This document shows positions 10,248 to 19,272 of a stretch of 64,000 nt of DNA, one piece after another. Each line of letters begins with the position of its first letter. Positions within the stretch are counted from its first letter, which is position 1. The DNA is taken from the NCBI RefSeq assembly GCF_001458175.1, contig NZ_CYPW01000040.1:261105-325104 (forward strand), written 5' to 3'. The position numbers were made by a program, and so were the translations under genes. A model generated the notes under the pieces. That model made no database searches. It was not told where the DNA came from and saw nothing but the letters and a program-made list of their open reading frames with translations. This stretch comes from Shimia marina (GTDB taxonomy: Bacteria > Pseudomonadota > Alphaproteobacteria > Rhodobacterales > Rhodobacteraceae).

Positions 10248-11435
10248 TTATTTTGCGTGCGGCGCATCCACCGCAGCGATGCGATCAAAGAGAACGCCAA
10301 TTTCCTCGCGATCGACATTGGCAAAGGCGATGCGCAGGGAGCGTTTTCTTAAGGGATCTTCATCTGGTGTAAACATTGTGCCGGGCAAAGTGAGCACCGC
10401 GTGCTCGCGCACCAGCATTTTGGCCAGCGCATCGCTGTCCATTTCGAAAGGATGTTCGAAATAGGCAAAATATGCGCCTGCACCAAGCAATTTCCAGCCA
10501 TTTTTGTCGATTTTGTGGAGGTTGTCTGTGATAGCCTGACGGCGATCCAGTATCTCCAATCGCTCCTGAGCGAGCCAGTCGGACAGGTTTTTCATGCCCC
10601 AGAGCGCGGCGTGCTGGCCCAGTTGGTTGGGGCAGATGGCGACAGTGTCCAGAAACTTTTCGGCCTCAGCCAGCGTCTCTGTGTTGCAGACCATGGCACC
10701 GACGCGGTGACCGGTGAGGCGGTAGGCTTTGGAAAAAGAGTAGAGCTGGATCAGGGTTTGGTCCCAATCGGGATCGCTGAAGAGATCATGGGGCGCGCCG
10801 CTGCGAGAATCAAAATCGCGGTAGGTTTCATCCACGATCAGTTTGACGCCTTTGCTCCGGGCATGGGTATAGATGGCGCGCACCAGCTCTGCCGGGTATT
10901 CCACACCGCCGGGGTTGTTGGGGGTGACCAGCACAATGGCGCGGGTGCGGGGCGTCATCAGGCGCAGGATCTGGTCTGGATCAGGCAAAAGATCCGCGCC
11001 GGTGGACAAGGGAACAGCGGTGACACCTTGCATGTCCAGCCACATTTTATGATTGAAGTACCAAGGTGTTGGGAGGATAATCTCATCTCCCTCACCCGCG
11101 ATGGCGGCAAGAGCTGCGCTAAAGGCCTGATTGCAGCCGGAGGTGATGCCAACCTGCGCCGCCGTGATCTTGCCGCCATAAGCGGCGCACCAGTGATCTG
11201 CAACTTCCGCGCGCAGCTCAGGTAGCCCAAGCACCGGACCATAGAGATGTGTTTCAGGATTGCTCACCGCAATCTCAGCAATGTGGCGGCGCAGCCCTTC
11301 TGGGGGTGGGGCCACTGGAGCGGCCTGGCTGACATTGATCAGAGGTTTTTCGGCGGTGAAACTCACCCCTTTAAGCCAGCGACGGGCCTCCATCACAGGT
11401 GGCGCGAATGTGGCGTTGGTGCGAGAGAGGGTCAT
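10248..11435 (-). CDS. PLP-dependent aminotransferase, class I/II
   Basis: Fold-type I aminotransferase, 395 residues. Visible landmarks are the ITSGCNQAF stretch at the cofactor phosphate site, VTPNNPGG, the aspartate in VDETYRDF and the Schiff-base lysine in SFSKAYRLTGHRVG (about residue 236), followed by the arginine-containing SLRIAFANV near the C terminus. These fit aspartate/aromatic-type aminotransferases; the exact amino donor cannot be told. Expressed singly, on the same strand as gpt upstream and ppiD downstream but separated from both by more than 100 nt. Confidence 0.88.
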   Translation of the reverse strand: MTLSRTNATFAPPVMEARRWLKGVSFTAEKPLINVSQAAPVAPPPEGLRRHIAEIAVSNPETHLYGPVLGLPELRAEVADHWCAAYGGKITAAQVGITSGCNQAFSAALAAIAGEGDEIILPTPWYFNHKMWLDMQGVTAVPLSTGADLLPDPDQILRLMTPRTRAIVLVTPNNPGGVEYPAELVRAIYTHARSKGVKLIVDETYRDFDSRSGAPHDLFSDPDWDQTLIQLYSFSKAYRLTGHRVGAMVCNTETLAEAEKFLDTVAICPNQLGQHAALWGMKNLSDWLAQERLEILDRRQAITDNLHKIDKNGWKLLGAGAYFAYFEHPFEMDSDALAKMLVREHAVLTLPGTMFTPDEDPLRKRSLRIAFANVDREEIGVLFDRIAAVDAPHAK

Positions 11436-11598
11436 GGCGGCTTCCTGGCGTCTGAGGTTGGGCCGACCCTATGCGCGGGTTGCGCGATGGTCAGCGGCTT
11501 TCACGCAGAAAAGCCACCAATTCAGTGATGTGCAAGCGATTGTTTGCTCTTGCGTCTATATCTCCCGGTCTTCCTCTTGAAAGAAATATCCCGGGGTG

Positions 11599-11631
11599 GC
11601 CGCATCGCAGATGCGGCAGGGGCAGCGCCCC
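11599..11631. repeat. Two tandem GC-rich hairpins downstream of gpt
   Basis: Two perfect hairpins follow each other: an 8-bp stem (11599-11606 with 11610-11617, 3-nt loop) and a 5-bp stem (GGGGC 11619-11623 with GCCCC 11627-11631, 3-nt loop). They lie 52 nt beyond the stop of gpt on its own strand and have no T-run. They may serve as a 3' mRNA structure for gpt or be a dispersed palindromic element; no second copy occurs in this window. Confidence 0.5.
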
Positions 11632-11682
11632 TAAGACAGCCTTAGCCGAAATAGAGTGCGCTCACCTCAAGATCGCCAAGGA

Positions 11683-12201
11683 TCAGTCGTTGCCGCGGTA
11701 GGGCTCGACATATTGCAGGGCCATGTCCCATGGGAAGAAGATCCATGTGTCCTGGCTGACGCCGGTGATGAACGTGTCCACCTGCGGCTCGCCCTGTGGT
11801 TTGGCATAGACCGTTGCAAAATGCGCCTTCGGGTAGGTGTCGCGCACCAGTTCCAGCGTTTTGCCGGAATCCACCAGATCGTCGATGATCAGCACGCCTT
11901 CGCCGTCGCCCATCAGCGCAGCGTCGGGCGCTTTCAGAATTTCGGCCTCACGGCGCTGATCAGCCTTGCCGCCGCCGGAGTGGTAGGATTTCACGGAGAT
12001 GGTGTCGACCACGCGGATGTCGAGTTCGCGGGCCACGATCATCGCAGGCGCCATGCCGCCGCGGGTGATGGCAACAATCGCGCGCCATGCGCCATCGTCC
12101 GGGCCTTTGCCGTCCAGACGCCACGCCAAAGCCCGACTGTCGCGGTGGATTTGATCCCAGCTGATGTGGAAGCCTTTTTCGTGTGGCAGACGCTCGCTCA
12201 T
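11683..12201 (-). CDS. gpt: Xanthine-guanine phosphoribosyltransferase
   Basis: Purine salvage enzyme of the type I phosphoribosyltransferase fold, 172 residues, joining xanthine or guanine to PRPP. The PRPP-binding motif [14 protein letters not shown] (about residues 103-116) is intact, and [10 protein letters not shown] (about 44-53) forms the pyrophosphate loop typical of the bacterial Gpt subgroup. C-terminal WIFFPWD also fits Gpt. The ATG at 12201 is followed by the usual [20 protein letters not shown] start. Monocistronic as far as visible. Confidence 0.93.
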   Translation of the reverse strand: MSERLPHEKGFHISWDQIHRDSRALAWRLDGKGPDDGAWRAIVAITRGGMAPAMIVARELDIRVVDTISVKSYHSGGGKADQRREAEILKAPDAALMGDGEGVLIIDDLVDSGKTLELVRDTYPKAHFATVYAKPQGEPQVDTFITGVSQDTWIFFPWDMALQYVEPYRGND

Positions 12202-12269
12202 GGTGGACTCACCCCTTTGTCGCAGATTTTGGCTCTTCTATCAGAAGCACATTGTGGCGCAAACCGTCT

Positions 12270-13193
12270 TTAGATGAGGGGCAAGACAGAAATATAAAGC
12301 GGGAGGATCCCCATCGATAGGATGGTTTGCCATGACAGGATATCTGCATAGAGATCCGCGTTACCCCCCATCTGCTTGGCAACAATATAGCCGTTGGAAG
12401 CGGCGGGCACGGCCAACACCATGAGCCCGGCCAATGTTTCTAGAGGGGACAAGCCGAAGCCTTTTGAGAGCAGCAGAAAGATCAACGGACAAAGAATTAG
12501 TCGAAAAGCAATGCCTGTGGCGATGGTTGGCGTGATGTGCAAGAGGCGCTTGATTGACAAGGCTGCCCCAACGGTCAAAAGGCCAATGCCCAGTGCAGCC
12601 CGGCCAATCAAATCAAGCGTTTGAGAGGCCACAGGGGGCAGATCCAAGCCAGACAGGTTAATCACAAGCCCAATTGCACAGCCCTGTACCAGCGGATTCT
12701 TGGCAATTTGCAAAACGACCGCCTGTGGCGTCAGGGAGACGGTGCCATAGCGGGCCAGCACGACGATATTAAAGATGTTGATCAGCGGAATCAGGACGGC
12801 CATGGCTGCGGCAATAAGGATCAGGGTTTCAGGACCACTCAAAAGCTCTGCCGCCGCCAGAGCAATAAAGGCGTTCCAGCGGGTCGTGGTCTGCATCAGA
12901 GTGGTGAAGTCTTGATCGGGCAGGCGGCCCTTTCCGCGCAGGGCACGAAAGATAAATACAGCCATCGCGCAGATGCCGAGGGTCAGAACTGTTGCGCTGA
13001 TGACGCCCGCGAATGCGACGGGCGCAAGATCAGACTGGGCAATGGAGCGTATCAGGACAACGGGAATGAGCAGCTTGAAGCTCAAGGTTTCAATTGCGGT
13101 CCAGCCCGCCTTGTCGATCACGCCGCGCAGGGCGAGACCGTAGCCACAGAGCATGGTCAGGATGATTGGGAGAAAGGCAGCCGTCACATTCAT
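12270..13193 (-). CDS. AEC family transporter (auxin efflux carrier-like permease)
   Basis: Inner-membrane permease of the AEC family, 307 residues with about ten hydrophobic helices arranged as two repeats. The N-terminal ILTMLCGYGLALRGVI and the C-terminal segment VLAVPAASNGYIVAKQMGGNADLYADILSWQT are characteristic of the family. Bacterial members export or import small organic acids such as malonate; the substrate here cannot be told. It has no closely spaced partner. Confidence 0.9.
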   Translation of the reverse strand: MNVTAAFLPIILTMLCGYGLALRGVIDKAGWTAIETLSFKLLIPVVLIRSIAQSDLAPVAFAGVISATVLTLGICAMAVFIFRALRGKGRLPDQDFTTLMQTTTRWNAFIALAAAELLSGPETLILIAAAMAVLIPLINIFNIVVLARYGTVSLTPQAVVLQIAKNPLVQGCAIGLVINLSGLDLPPVASQTLDLIGRAALGIGLLTVGAALSIKRLLHITPTIATGIAFRLILCPLIFLLLSKGFGLSPLETLAGLMVLAVPAASNGYIVAKQMGGNADLYADILSWQTILSMGILPLYISVLPLI

Positions 13194-13263
13194 TCATATT
13201 CTCCCGCACGCGTGATTGCCCGTCTTCTAGCAAAGCTTTCGGTGGGGACAAGCCATGGCGGTA

Positions 13264-14013
13264 TCAGGATGCAGGAGAGACGATGTAGCGATCCCGCTGC
13301 ACCGATATGTGCGGCGGGCGGCGGCTTTGTTCGAAGGTGCCATAAGCGGGCGCGAGGCTTTGCCAGTAGCTTTCCCATGGGTGCCCAGCTGCACGGGCCA
13401 TGCGCGCCTCGGTGGGGCGAAAAGGGAAGGCGTGGACCGGTACAAAGGGTTGCCCGGCGTTCAGCGCGGCTTCTACGGTGACATAGATCTCTTCGATCAT
13501 CGGATCGGTCATCGCGTAGCACCCCACAGAGACACAATCGCCGTGCACCATCAGGTAGCTGCCGGTGCGCCCCTTTGCGCGGTCGTAGGCATTGGGGAAG
13601 CCCAGATTGAAGGACAGGTGATAGCTGCTGTTTGGATTGAGCGCGGCTTTGTCCACGCGGTAGAAGCCTTCGGGCGACTGGCGGTCGCCTTCCTTCAGTT
13701 TGGGGCCAAGCGCGCCAGAGTGGTTGCAGATCGGATAGGTTCTGAAGAGCGCATAGGGCCCTGCCTCTGATTGCAGCCAGAGTTCGAGGATTTTTTCTTC
13801 TTTGAAGATGCGGATGTAGGTTGGGGCCCCCAGGTGGAGATCGGCCTCGGCCATGGCTGCGCGGAGCTTGGGCGTTTGATAGGCGCGGATCTCACCGATG
13901 CCTGTGCGCGGGGAGCGCAGATCAGGCTTTGGAGCCGGGATCTGAGGAGGGTATTGGAGTGCAAGCCACGCAAATGCGCCGCATGCCACAAAGAGTGCGA
14001 GAAGGCGGCGCAT
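13264..14013 (-). CDS. YkuD-type L,D-transpeptidase family protein, YafK-like
   Basis: Exported peptidoglycan-active protein, 249 residues. The N terminus has a short basic stretch and hydrophobic core (about residues 3-20), a signal anchor or signal peptide. The catalytic motif is MVHGDCVSVGCYAMTD (about 155-170): histidine and cysteine of the YkuD domain are present, with VGC replacing the more usual HGC as in YafK/DpaA proteins, which trim or attach lipoprotein at the peptidoglycan. The ATG at 14013 overlaps the stop of lysE (TGATG), linking it to the fabI-lysE unit. Confidence 0.88.
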   Translation of the reverse strand: MRRLLALFVACGAFAWLALQYPPQIPAPKPDLRSPRTGIGEIRAYQTPKLRAAMAEADLHLGAPTYIRIFKEEKILELWLQSEAGPYALFRTYPICNHSGALGPKLKEGDRQSPEGFYRVDKAALNPNSSYHLSFNLGFPNAYDRAKGRTGSYLMVHGDCVSVGCYAMTDPMIEEIYVTVEAALNAGQPFVPVHAFPFRPTEARMARAAGHPWESYWQSLAPAYGTFEQSRRPPHISVQRDRYIVSPAS

Positions 14014-14627
14014 CACAGCGCGGCGATTTTCACGCCAAGGGCTGCGAGCAGCCCGCCGAAGATGCGGTCAATCCAGTATTTCAGCCCGATGTAGACTTCG
14101 CGGGTTTTGCTGAGTGAGAACAGACGCGCCACGGCCGTGTTCCAGAGGAACTCACCCAGAAAAATGCACAGGAGCACCAACGCCAGAGCCGGAGGTGTTG
14201 CATCTGTGGGGACGGTGCCCACAAAAACCGCACCAAAGAAAACTGCGGGTTTGGGATTGGCGAGCTGTGTCCAGATGCCAAGGCGCAAAGCAGACCAGAG
14301 CGAGGGCAGGGCGGCGGCATCTTCACCGTCTTCCAGCGGCACATCTGCGGCGCGCCACATTTTGATGGCGGTCCAGATCAGGAAGCCTGCGCCGCCAATT
14401 TTCAGCGCCGTCAGCAGGAAGGGGGCGTATTCAAACAGAAGCGCAAGACCAAAGAGTGCGGCACCGGCCCAAAAAACGGCCCCCAGACCGATGCCTGCGG
14501 CCAGTGCTGCGCCAGTTTTGAGCCCGTCGCGCAGCCCCACGCGCGCCGCCATCAAGACGGCTGGGCCGGGGCTGATGGCGGCCATGAGGCAGAGCGAGAT
14601 TGTCGCAACAAAAGCTGCGACGCTCAT
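14013..14627 (-). CDS. LysE family amino-acid exporter
   Basis: Membrane protein of the LysE/RhtB exporter superfamily, 204 residues with about six helices. The N-terminal ISPGPAVLMAARVGLRDGLKTGAALAAG and mid-protein LGIWTQLANPKPAVFFG are family signatures (the latter usually reads NPK). The start overlaps the stop of fabI by 4 nt, so it is in the fabI messenger. Substrate unknown; relatives export lysine, threonine, homoserine lactone or cysteine derivatives. Confidence 0.9.
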   Translation of the reverse strand: MSVAAFVATISLCLMAAISPGPAVLMAARVGLRDGLKTGAALAAGIGLGAVFWAGAALFGLALLFEYAPFLLTALKIGGAGFLIWTAIKMWRAADVPLEDGEDAAALPSLWSALRLGIWTQLANPKPAVFFGAVFVGTVPTDATPPALALVLLCIFLGEFLWNTAVARLFSLSKTREVYIGLKYWIDRIFGGLLAALGVKIAAL

Positions 14628-15442
14628 TTGCGGCCCACTTCTGTGTCGATGTCTGGTGCATCCACCGCCTTCATGCCGACAATATGATAGCCAGAATCCA
14701 CATGCAGGTTTTCGCCGGTGACGCCGCTGCTTAGATCGGACAGCAGGTAGAGGGCAGAGTTGCCCACGTCATCAATGGTGACGTTGCGGCGCAGGGGCGA
14801 GTTCAACTCATTCCATTTCAGAATATAGCGGAAGTCGCCAATGCCTGCGGCGGCGAGGGTTTTGATCGGGCCTGCGGAAATCGCGTTGACGCGGATGCCG
14901 TCTTTGCCGAGATCTTCGGCGAGGTATTTCACGGAGGCTTCCAGCGCGGCTTTGGCGACGCCCATCACGTTGTAGTGCGGCATGACCTGCTCAGCCCCAT
15001 AGTAGGTGAGTGTCAGGGCAGAGCCGCCGTCTTTCATCAGCTTTTCCGCGCGCTGCATCACGGCGGTGAAGGAATAGACGGATACGTCCATGGTCATCAG
15101 GAAGTTGTCTTTAGATGTATCAACGTAACGACCGCGTAGCTCGTTTTTGTCAGAGAAGCCAATGGCATGAACGATGAAGTCAATTTTGCCCCATTTGGCT
15201 TCGATTTCAGCAAAGGCTGCATCAATGGAGGCCGGGTCGGATACGTCGCAGTCAATCAGCGTGTCTACGCCAAGTTTTTCGGCGAGCGGAACCACGCGCT
15301 TTTTGAAAGCGTTGCCCATGTAGGTGAAGGCCAATTCGGCGCCAGCATCGGCACAGGCTTTGGCGATGCCCCAAGCGATAGACTTGTCGTTGGCAAGGCC
15401 CATGATCACGCCGCGTTTGCCGGTCATGAGGTGATTTGACAT
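14624..15442 (-). CDS. fabI: Enoyl-[acyl-carrier-protein] reductase (NADH)
   Basis: Last reductive step of each fatty-acid elongation cycle. About 272 residues from the ATG at 15442; this start has GGAG 8 nt upstream, whereas the in-frame GTG at 15451 overlaps that same GGAG. Short-chain dehydrogenase fold with the FabI-specific cofactor start GLANDKSIAWGIAKA and the active-site pair in YYGAEQVMPHYNVMGVAKAALE (Tyr and Lys separated by the FabI spacing). Target class of triclosan. Divergent from pdxH; first gene of fabI-lysE-ldt. Confidence 0.95.
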   Translation of the reverse strand: MSNHLMTGKRGVIMGLANDKSIAWGIAKACADAGAELAFTYMGNAFKKRVVPLAEKLGVDTLIDCDVSDPASIDAAFAEIEAKWGKIDFIVHAIGFSDKNELRGRYVDTSKDNFLMTMDVSVYSFTAVMQRAEKLMKDGGSALTLTYYGAEQVMPHYNVMGVAKAALEASVKYLAEDLGKDGIRVNAISAGPIKTLAAAGIGDFRYILKWNELNSPLRRNVTIDDVGNSALYLLSDLSSGVTGENLHVDSGYHIVGMKAVDAPDIDTEVGRK

Positions 15443-15567
15443 CCGGTCCACTCCGTCCCACTTCGTTATGGCAGACGTTTAGGCGATTGCTCTTGACGCA
15501 TCAAGGGCTTCACATTGGTGAGGAGACGGGCAAGGGTGGTCCGTGATTCAGAATTCCGGAGGCAGAA

Positions 15568-16173
15568 ATGACTGAACGCGGCGGTATATTTGCGGGCGAT
15601 GATCCTTTTGCGATCGCGCGTGCCTGGCTGAAAGAGGCGGAGAAAAGCGAACCAAATGATCCCAATGCCATCGCGCTTTCGACGGTGGACGGAGCGGGCA
15701 TGCCCAATGCGCGCATGGTGCTGCTCAAGGATATCGAGGAGGCGGCCTTTGTTTTCTATACGAATTACGGCAGCGTGAAGGCGCAGGAAATCGATGCCAG
15801 CGGGGCGGCGGCCTTTGTGATGCACTGGAAGTCTCTGCGGCGTCAGATCCGGGTGCGCGGACACGTTATGCGCGAAGAGGGGCCGCAGGCCGATGCCTAT
15901 TTTGAGTCGCGCAGCCTGAAGAGTAAATTGGGCGCTTGGGCCTCGGAGCAATCAAAACCGCTCAATTCTCGGGCGGAATTGATGGCAAAAGTGGCAAAAA
16001 TGACAACACAGCACGGCACCCACCCCAAACGCCCTGATTTTTGGGGCGGATTTCGTATAATTCCTACGGAGATTGAGTTCTGGGCCGATGGTGCGTTTCG
16101 CTTGCATGATCGGTTCCGCTGGACCCGCGAAACACCTGAAAAACAGTGGGAAATCCTTCGCCTTAACCCCTAA
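15568..16173 (+). CDS. pdxH: Pyridoxamine 5'-phosphate oxidase
   Basis: FMN enzyme oxidising pyridoxine/pyridoxamine phosphate to the cofactor PLP. 201 residues, normal length. Clear landmarks are [35 protein letters not shown], the [19 protein letters not shown] FMN/dimer segment and the C-terminal [14 protein letters not shown] followed by RLHDRFRW. Starts with ATG after GGAGG at 15559-15563. Divergently arranged from fabI with a short shared promoter region. Confidence 0.96.
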   Translation: MTERGGIFAGDDPFAIARAWLKEAEKSEPNDPNAIALSTVDGAGMPNARMVLLKDIEEAAFVFYTNYGSVKAQEIDASGAAAFVMHWKSLRRQIRVRGHVMREEGPQADAYFESRSLKSKLGAWASEQSKPLNSRAELMAKVAKMTTQHGTHPKRPDFWGGFRIIPTEIEFWADGAFRLHDRFRWTRETPEKQWEILRLNP

Positions 16174-16191
16174 GTGGGGCGGAAATCAACG

Positions 16192-16229
16192 AGCAAGCGC
16201 ATGAAATGCATGGAATTTTTGCGCTTGCT
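16192..16229. repeat. Inverted repeat between pdxH and the double cold-shock gene
   Basis: A 9-bp perfect inverted repeat (AGCAAGCGC 16192-16200 with GCGCTTGCT 16221-16229) with a 20-nt AT-rich loop. No T-run follows, so it is a poor terminator; it could be a 5' leader structure of the cold-shock gene that starts 35 nt later. Confidence 0.4.
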
Positions 16230-16263
16230 GATTTGTGCGGAATGCCGCACAGTTTAGTTCATC

Positions 16264-16827
16264 ATGGGGATGATACAAACTAAGGTTGAGGCATTGAGTA
16301 CTCTAGAGAAAGACACCACCCGCGTTGCAGGCGTGGTGAAGTGGTTCGATCCGGTCAAAGGTTTCGGATTCATTGTTTCGGATGCAGGTGGGCCGGACAT
16401 TCTTTTGCACGCCAACGTGCTGCGCAATTTCGGTCAGAGCTCTGTTGCGGATGGATCCGCGATTGATGTGTCGGTTCAGGTGACGGACCGAGGCTCGCAG
16501 GCCGTTGAAGTGCACCGCATTGATGCGCCGGAAACAGAGAGCCCGGTGGCCCTGTCCGATTTTGAAGGTATGGATCTGGATGACATCCGTGCCACGCCTC
16601 TGGAGCCTGCACGGGTGAAGTGGTTTGACAAGGGCAAGGGCTTTGGCTTTGCCAATGTGTTTGGTCGCCCGGAAGATATTTTCCTGCATATTGAAGTGCT
16701 GCGTCGCTCTGGCCTGAGCGATCTTCAGCCCGGCGAAGCCTTGGCGCTGCGTGTGATCGACGGTAAACGTGGTCGCATGGCAACTGAGGTATTGGCGTGG
16801 GAAAACGCAGTTTTGGACAACTCCTAA
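16264..16827 (+). CDS. Protein with two cold-shock domains
   Basis: 187 residues with two cold-shock (CSD, OB-fold) domains: about residues 21-85 with [13 protein letters not shown] and DILLH, and about 115-180 with [13 protein letters not shown] and DIFLH. These are the RNP1 and RNP2 RNA-binding motifs. An acidic linker (about 88-112) separates them. Double-CSD proteins of about this size are common in Alphaproteobacteria and bind RNA or single-stranded DNA; function in this strain is not known. The gene's end overlaps the next gene by 31 nt. A second possible start is the ATG at 16270. Confidence 0.9.
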   Translation: MGMIQTKVEALSTLEKDTTRVAGVVKWFDPVKGFGFIVSDAGGPDILLHANVLRNFGQSSVADGSAIDVSVQVTDRGSQAVEVHRIDAPETESPVALSDFEGMDLDDIRATPLEPARVKWFDKGKGFGFANVFGRPEDIFLHIEVLRRSGLSDLQPGEALALRVIDGKRGRMATEVLAWENAVLDNS

Positions 16828-17318
16828 AATTTGGCGGCGCCGGTCGTGGGATCGGCGTCATTCTGGCAGCTGCGCTGATTGGCGCGCTGCCGCGTGCGGG
16901 GCACGCACAGGGCGCCTGTCGAGAAGACACCCTTTGGCTCAAAGGGGACTGGGGGCAGGCGCGATTCACCGTAGAAGTGGCTGACACACGCAGCGCGCGG
17001 GCTGAGGGGCTGATGCATCGCAGCGCCATGCCAGCCAGTGCGGGGATGATCTTTGTTTATGACCGTACGGGGCCCGTGTCTTTCTGGATGCGCAATACGT
17101 TGATTCCCCTCGATATGCTGTTTGCAGACGAACATGGGGTGATTCAGCGCATTCATCATGAGGCGATTCCCCTTGATGAGACCCCGATTCCAGGTGGTGA
17201 GGCCATCCGCTATGTTCTTGAGATCAATGGCGGAATGGCAAAATCCCTAGGAATTACTGAGGGTAGCGCCATGCGCCATCCAAGTTTTTTGCAAGAAATT
17301 GCAAATTGGCCATGTTAG
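16797..17318 (+). CDS. DUF192 family exported protein
   Basis: 173 residues, GTG start inside the end of the cold-shock gene. N-terminal signal peptide (hydrophobic about residues 18-33, ending HAQ), then the DUF192 domain with [43 protein letters not shown] and the C-terminal EINGG-AKSLGI, all family landmarks. Probably periplasmic; biochemical role not established. The 31-nt overlap suggests translational coupling to the double cold-shock protein, a pairing I recall as conserved in Rhodobacterales. Confidence 0.9.
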   Translation: MGKRSFGQLLKFGGAGRGIGVILAAALIGALPRAGHAQGACREDTLWLKGDWGQARFTVEVADTRSARAEGLMHRSAMPASAGMIFVYDRTGPVSFWMRNTLIPLDMLFADEHGVIQRIHHEAIPLDETPIPGGEAIRYVLEINGGMAKSLGITEGSAMRHPSFLQEIANWPC

Positions 17319-17363
17319 GGGTTTTCATTCCCGAACAGTGGGGGTAAACGGTGCTCCACGGAT

Positions 17364-17440
17364 CGGGGCGTAGCGCAGCCTGGTAGCGCACCTGTTTTGG
17401 GTACAGGGGGTCGCAAGTTCGAATCTTGCCGTCCCGACCA
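17364..17440 (+). tRNA. tRNA-Pro (anticodon TGG)
   Basis: 77-nt cloverleaf including the encoded CCA. Acceptor stem CGGGGCG with CGTCCCG (one G-T pair), anticodon stem CCTGT/ACAGG with loop TTTGGGT giving anticodon TGG, T-arm with GTTCGAATC, and discriminator A. A terminator follows 26 nt later. No integrase or attachment-site duplication is visible next to it. Confidence 0.97.
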
Positions 17441-17462
17441 TATTTCCTCTGAGAGGAAAAGA

Positions 17463-17495
17463 AAAAAGGCGTCACCTTCGGGTGGCGCCTTTTTC
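17463..17495 (+). terminator. Rho-independent terminator after tRNA-Pro
   Basis: A 10-bp stem (17467-17476 with 17481-17490, one G-T pair) with a TTCG tetraloop is followed by TTTT. An A-run precedes it, so it could also work on the opposite strand. Confidence 0.88.
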
Positions 17496-17638
17496 TGTTG
17501 CATGTCTCTTGCAGCGCAATGACCGGTTCCGCTGAATGGCCAAGCAGGTGGTGATGGCATGCGCCGGAGTGCGATGCGCGGGGACGTGGGCCTGTGTGAC
17601 AGGGTCCAGCTGTCCCGGTTGCGTTTGTTAAAGCAGTG

Positions 17639-18334
17639 TCAGCGCCGCTTCTCTTTGGGGATTTGGGCGTGGGTCAGCTTATTGCCGAGGATCTGGTCCA
17701 AATCCTCTTGCGACAGCCTGTTGTTCAGAAAATCAAACAGGCGGTCAAAGCTGCACGGATCTGCGACATAGTCATCGTAGTGCATTTTCAGCCCGCGATC
17801 CGGAAAGGCAGTCAGATATTTATCAAAAGCTTTTTCAGTGTTTGAGAGCTTTCGAATGACCTGCGCGCGCGGTTGCTGTTGCCACCAGCCGGATTTTGCA
17901 ACGCTGTCGAGATTGCGCGTGTTGAACACAAATTTTGCGTTTGGAAAATAGCGGTGGATGAAATTCAGATACGGGGTGAGCAGGGGGAGATTTTCATTGT
18001 ATCGCACTTCTTTGAAGCCCGAGACGCTTACGCCCTCTGACGGTTGCAGCACGGTTTTGATGAAGGTCTCTGCAAGGCTCTTGCCGAAGACATCGGGATC
18101 GACAAGCTCGCCTCCGAACCAAGGATGAGAGGAGGCTGTGGCGGTGTTGTGCTGGCGCAGCCCGTTCATGGGGCCGCTGTTTGAGATCTGTCGCCAAGAT
18201 TGGAATAGATAGAATAGGGCGTGCGCATTTTCGCCACGGATTTCGTAGCCGGGAAGGGCGTTTATGACATTTTGTAGAAGGGTGGAGCCGGAGCGCCCGT
18301 AGGTTACGATAAAAACGTAGGAATTGGGGAACAT
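17639..18334 (-). CDS. Sulfotransferase family protein
   Basis: 231 residues from the ATG at 18334. The start is chosen because the conserved fold begins at once with SYVFIVTYGRSGSTLLQN, the P-loop-like 5'-phosphosulfate site of PAPS-dependent sulfotransferases. A second landmark, FVFNTRNLDSVAKSGWW (about residues 142-158), contains the 3'-phosphate-binding arginine. An in-frame extension upstream of 18334 has no family features and is unlikely to be coding. The ribosome binding site is weak. Acceptor unknown; relatives sulfate polysaccharides, lipids or proteins. A second, distant family member lies at 22098-22781. Confidence 0.82.
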   Translation of the reverse strand: MFPNSYVFIVTYGRSGSTLLQNVINALPGYEIRGENAHALFYLFQSWRQISNSGPMNGLRQHNTATASSHPWFGGELVDPDVFGKSLAETFIKTVLQPSEGVSVSGFKEVRYNENLPLLTPYLNFIHRYFPNAKFVFNTRNLDSVAKSGWWQQQPRAQVIRKLSNTEKAFDKYLTAFPDRGLKMHYDDYVADPCSFDRLFDFLNNRLSQEDLDQILGNKLTHAQIPKEKRR

Positions 18335-18573
18335 TATATTTGAACTGTCGTTTTGAGAGTTTGCTAATTGAACGGATTGAGTGATCGGATCAGTAAGGAG
18401 CGCTGGTGAAACTCCGAAGTGCGGTAAGCGCGGTGGATGTGATTTCGACCGTACTTTGGGACATACAGCCGGGTCTGTCCAGACCGACGGCTGCACGCCC
18501 ATGGGAAAGCGCAGGGGCAGGCGGCGATCTGACCATATTTGAACGTTGGCACCTGCGCCAAGTCTGTTGCGCA

Positions 18574-18606
18574 AATAAAAAAGGCGCTGCAGATACAGCG
18601 CCTTTT
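18574..18606 (-). terminator. Rho-independent terminator of cspA
   Basis: On the minus strand a 9-bp stem (AAGGCGCTG with CAGCGCCTT) is followed by a T-run interrupted once. It lies 20 nt beyond the cspA stop and fits termination of this short gene. Confidence 0.88.
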
Positions 18607-18625
18607 CCAAATGGTTGTGATCAGA

Positions 18626-18832
18626 TCACAGCAGTGCCAGATCGACGGCGCTTTCGCGGCCGTCACGGCCAGCTTGCAGCTCGTAGCTGACTTTCTGGTT
18701 GTCCGCGAGGCCGGTCAGGCCGGAGCGCTCTACTGCGGAAATGTGAACAAAAACGTCCTTGCCGCCATCTTCTGGGGCAATGAAGCCGAAACCTTTGGTG
18801 GTGTTAAACCATTTGACGGTGCCTGTAGCCAT
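18626..18832 (-). CDS. cspA: Cold-shock protein, CspA family
   Basis: Single cold-shock domain protein of 68 residues, the family's standard length. RNP1 is KGFGFI (in MATGTVKWFNTTKGFGFIAP) and RNP2 is VFVHI. An RNA chaperone that melts secondary structure in mRNA; many paralogues exist in such genomes, so cold inducibility cannot be assumed. A GGAG ribosome site lies 8 nt before the ATG. Own terminator downstream. Confidence 0.95.
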   Translation of the reverse strand: MATGTVKWFNTTKGFGFIAPEDGGKDVFVHISAVERSGLTGLADNQKVSYELQAGRDGRESAVDLALL

Positions 18833-19272
18833 CGTCTGTCTCCATAATTTAGTGCTGTCCGCGTCATGCGACAGCCCGGCGGGTATCTTGATCGAAAAGC
18901 TGAGCCGGTTAGGAGCAGAGGGTCGACATTAGAAACTGCGCACCCCACATCTGAGGAGATACGCCGCAGAAAACAAGGCCGCTTTTTGCTCAAAGCGACC
19001 ATTTTGGGCATTTTTTGCAGAATATTCACATAAACCCCACCGGGTCAGGGCGGATGTGCGCCTGCCGCGCGCCGGGAGCGGACGGTTGCGCCTGACAATT
19101 GGCAGGCATGGGGTGATCAACAATTGGTCACAGTGCGGGAGAACCCGAAGCAAAATTCCGCAAAATTCAGTAGAATCCTGACTTTGACCGTATGGTAAAA
19201 AAATTTATTGATCGGTGACGGGGCCTGTGCCAGCCTGATGCCTGTAGCCAACAAGGTGTATGGGGAGGTTTC
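18833..19272. other. Divergent promoter region of cspA and preT
   Basis: 440 nt without a gene. The cspA-proximal half probably holds its promoter and leader. The preT-proximal half is AT-richer and contains a RutR-type box at 19184-19199 and a weaker look-alike at 19116-19131. The octamer ACAATTGG occurs twice about 26 nt apart (near 19096 and 19121). No ORF in it looks coding. Confidence 0.55.
19184..19199. promoter_or_regulatory. RutR-type operator upstream of preT
   Basis: TTGACCGTATGGTAAA, an imperfect palindrome matching the RutR consensus TTGACCANNTGGTCAA in 13 of 14 defined positions bar two. Its sequence differs at only two of 16 bases from the reverse complement of the box at 24376-24391. 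It lies 74 nt before the preT start, in promoter distance. Confidence 0.65.

Noticed and set aside
13264..14013. Inactive L,D-transpeptidase because SHGC motif is altered to VGC
   Set aside because: The VSVGCYAM form is normal in the YafK branch, with His and Cys kept.
17364..17700. Genomic island integrated at tRNA-Pro
   Set aside because: No integrase, no repeat of the tRNA 3' end and a terminator directly after the tRNA.
18335..18610. N-terminal extension of the first sulfotransferase
   Set aside because: The sulfotransferase fold begins at the internal ATG at 18334 and the extension lacks conserved features and runs close to the cspA terminator.
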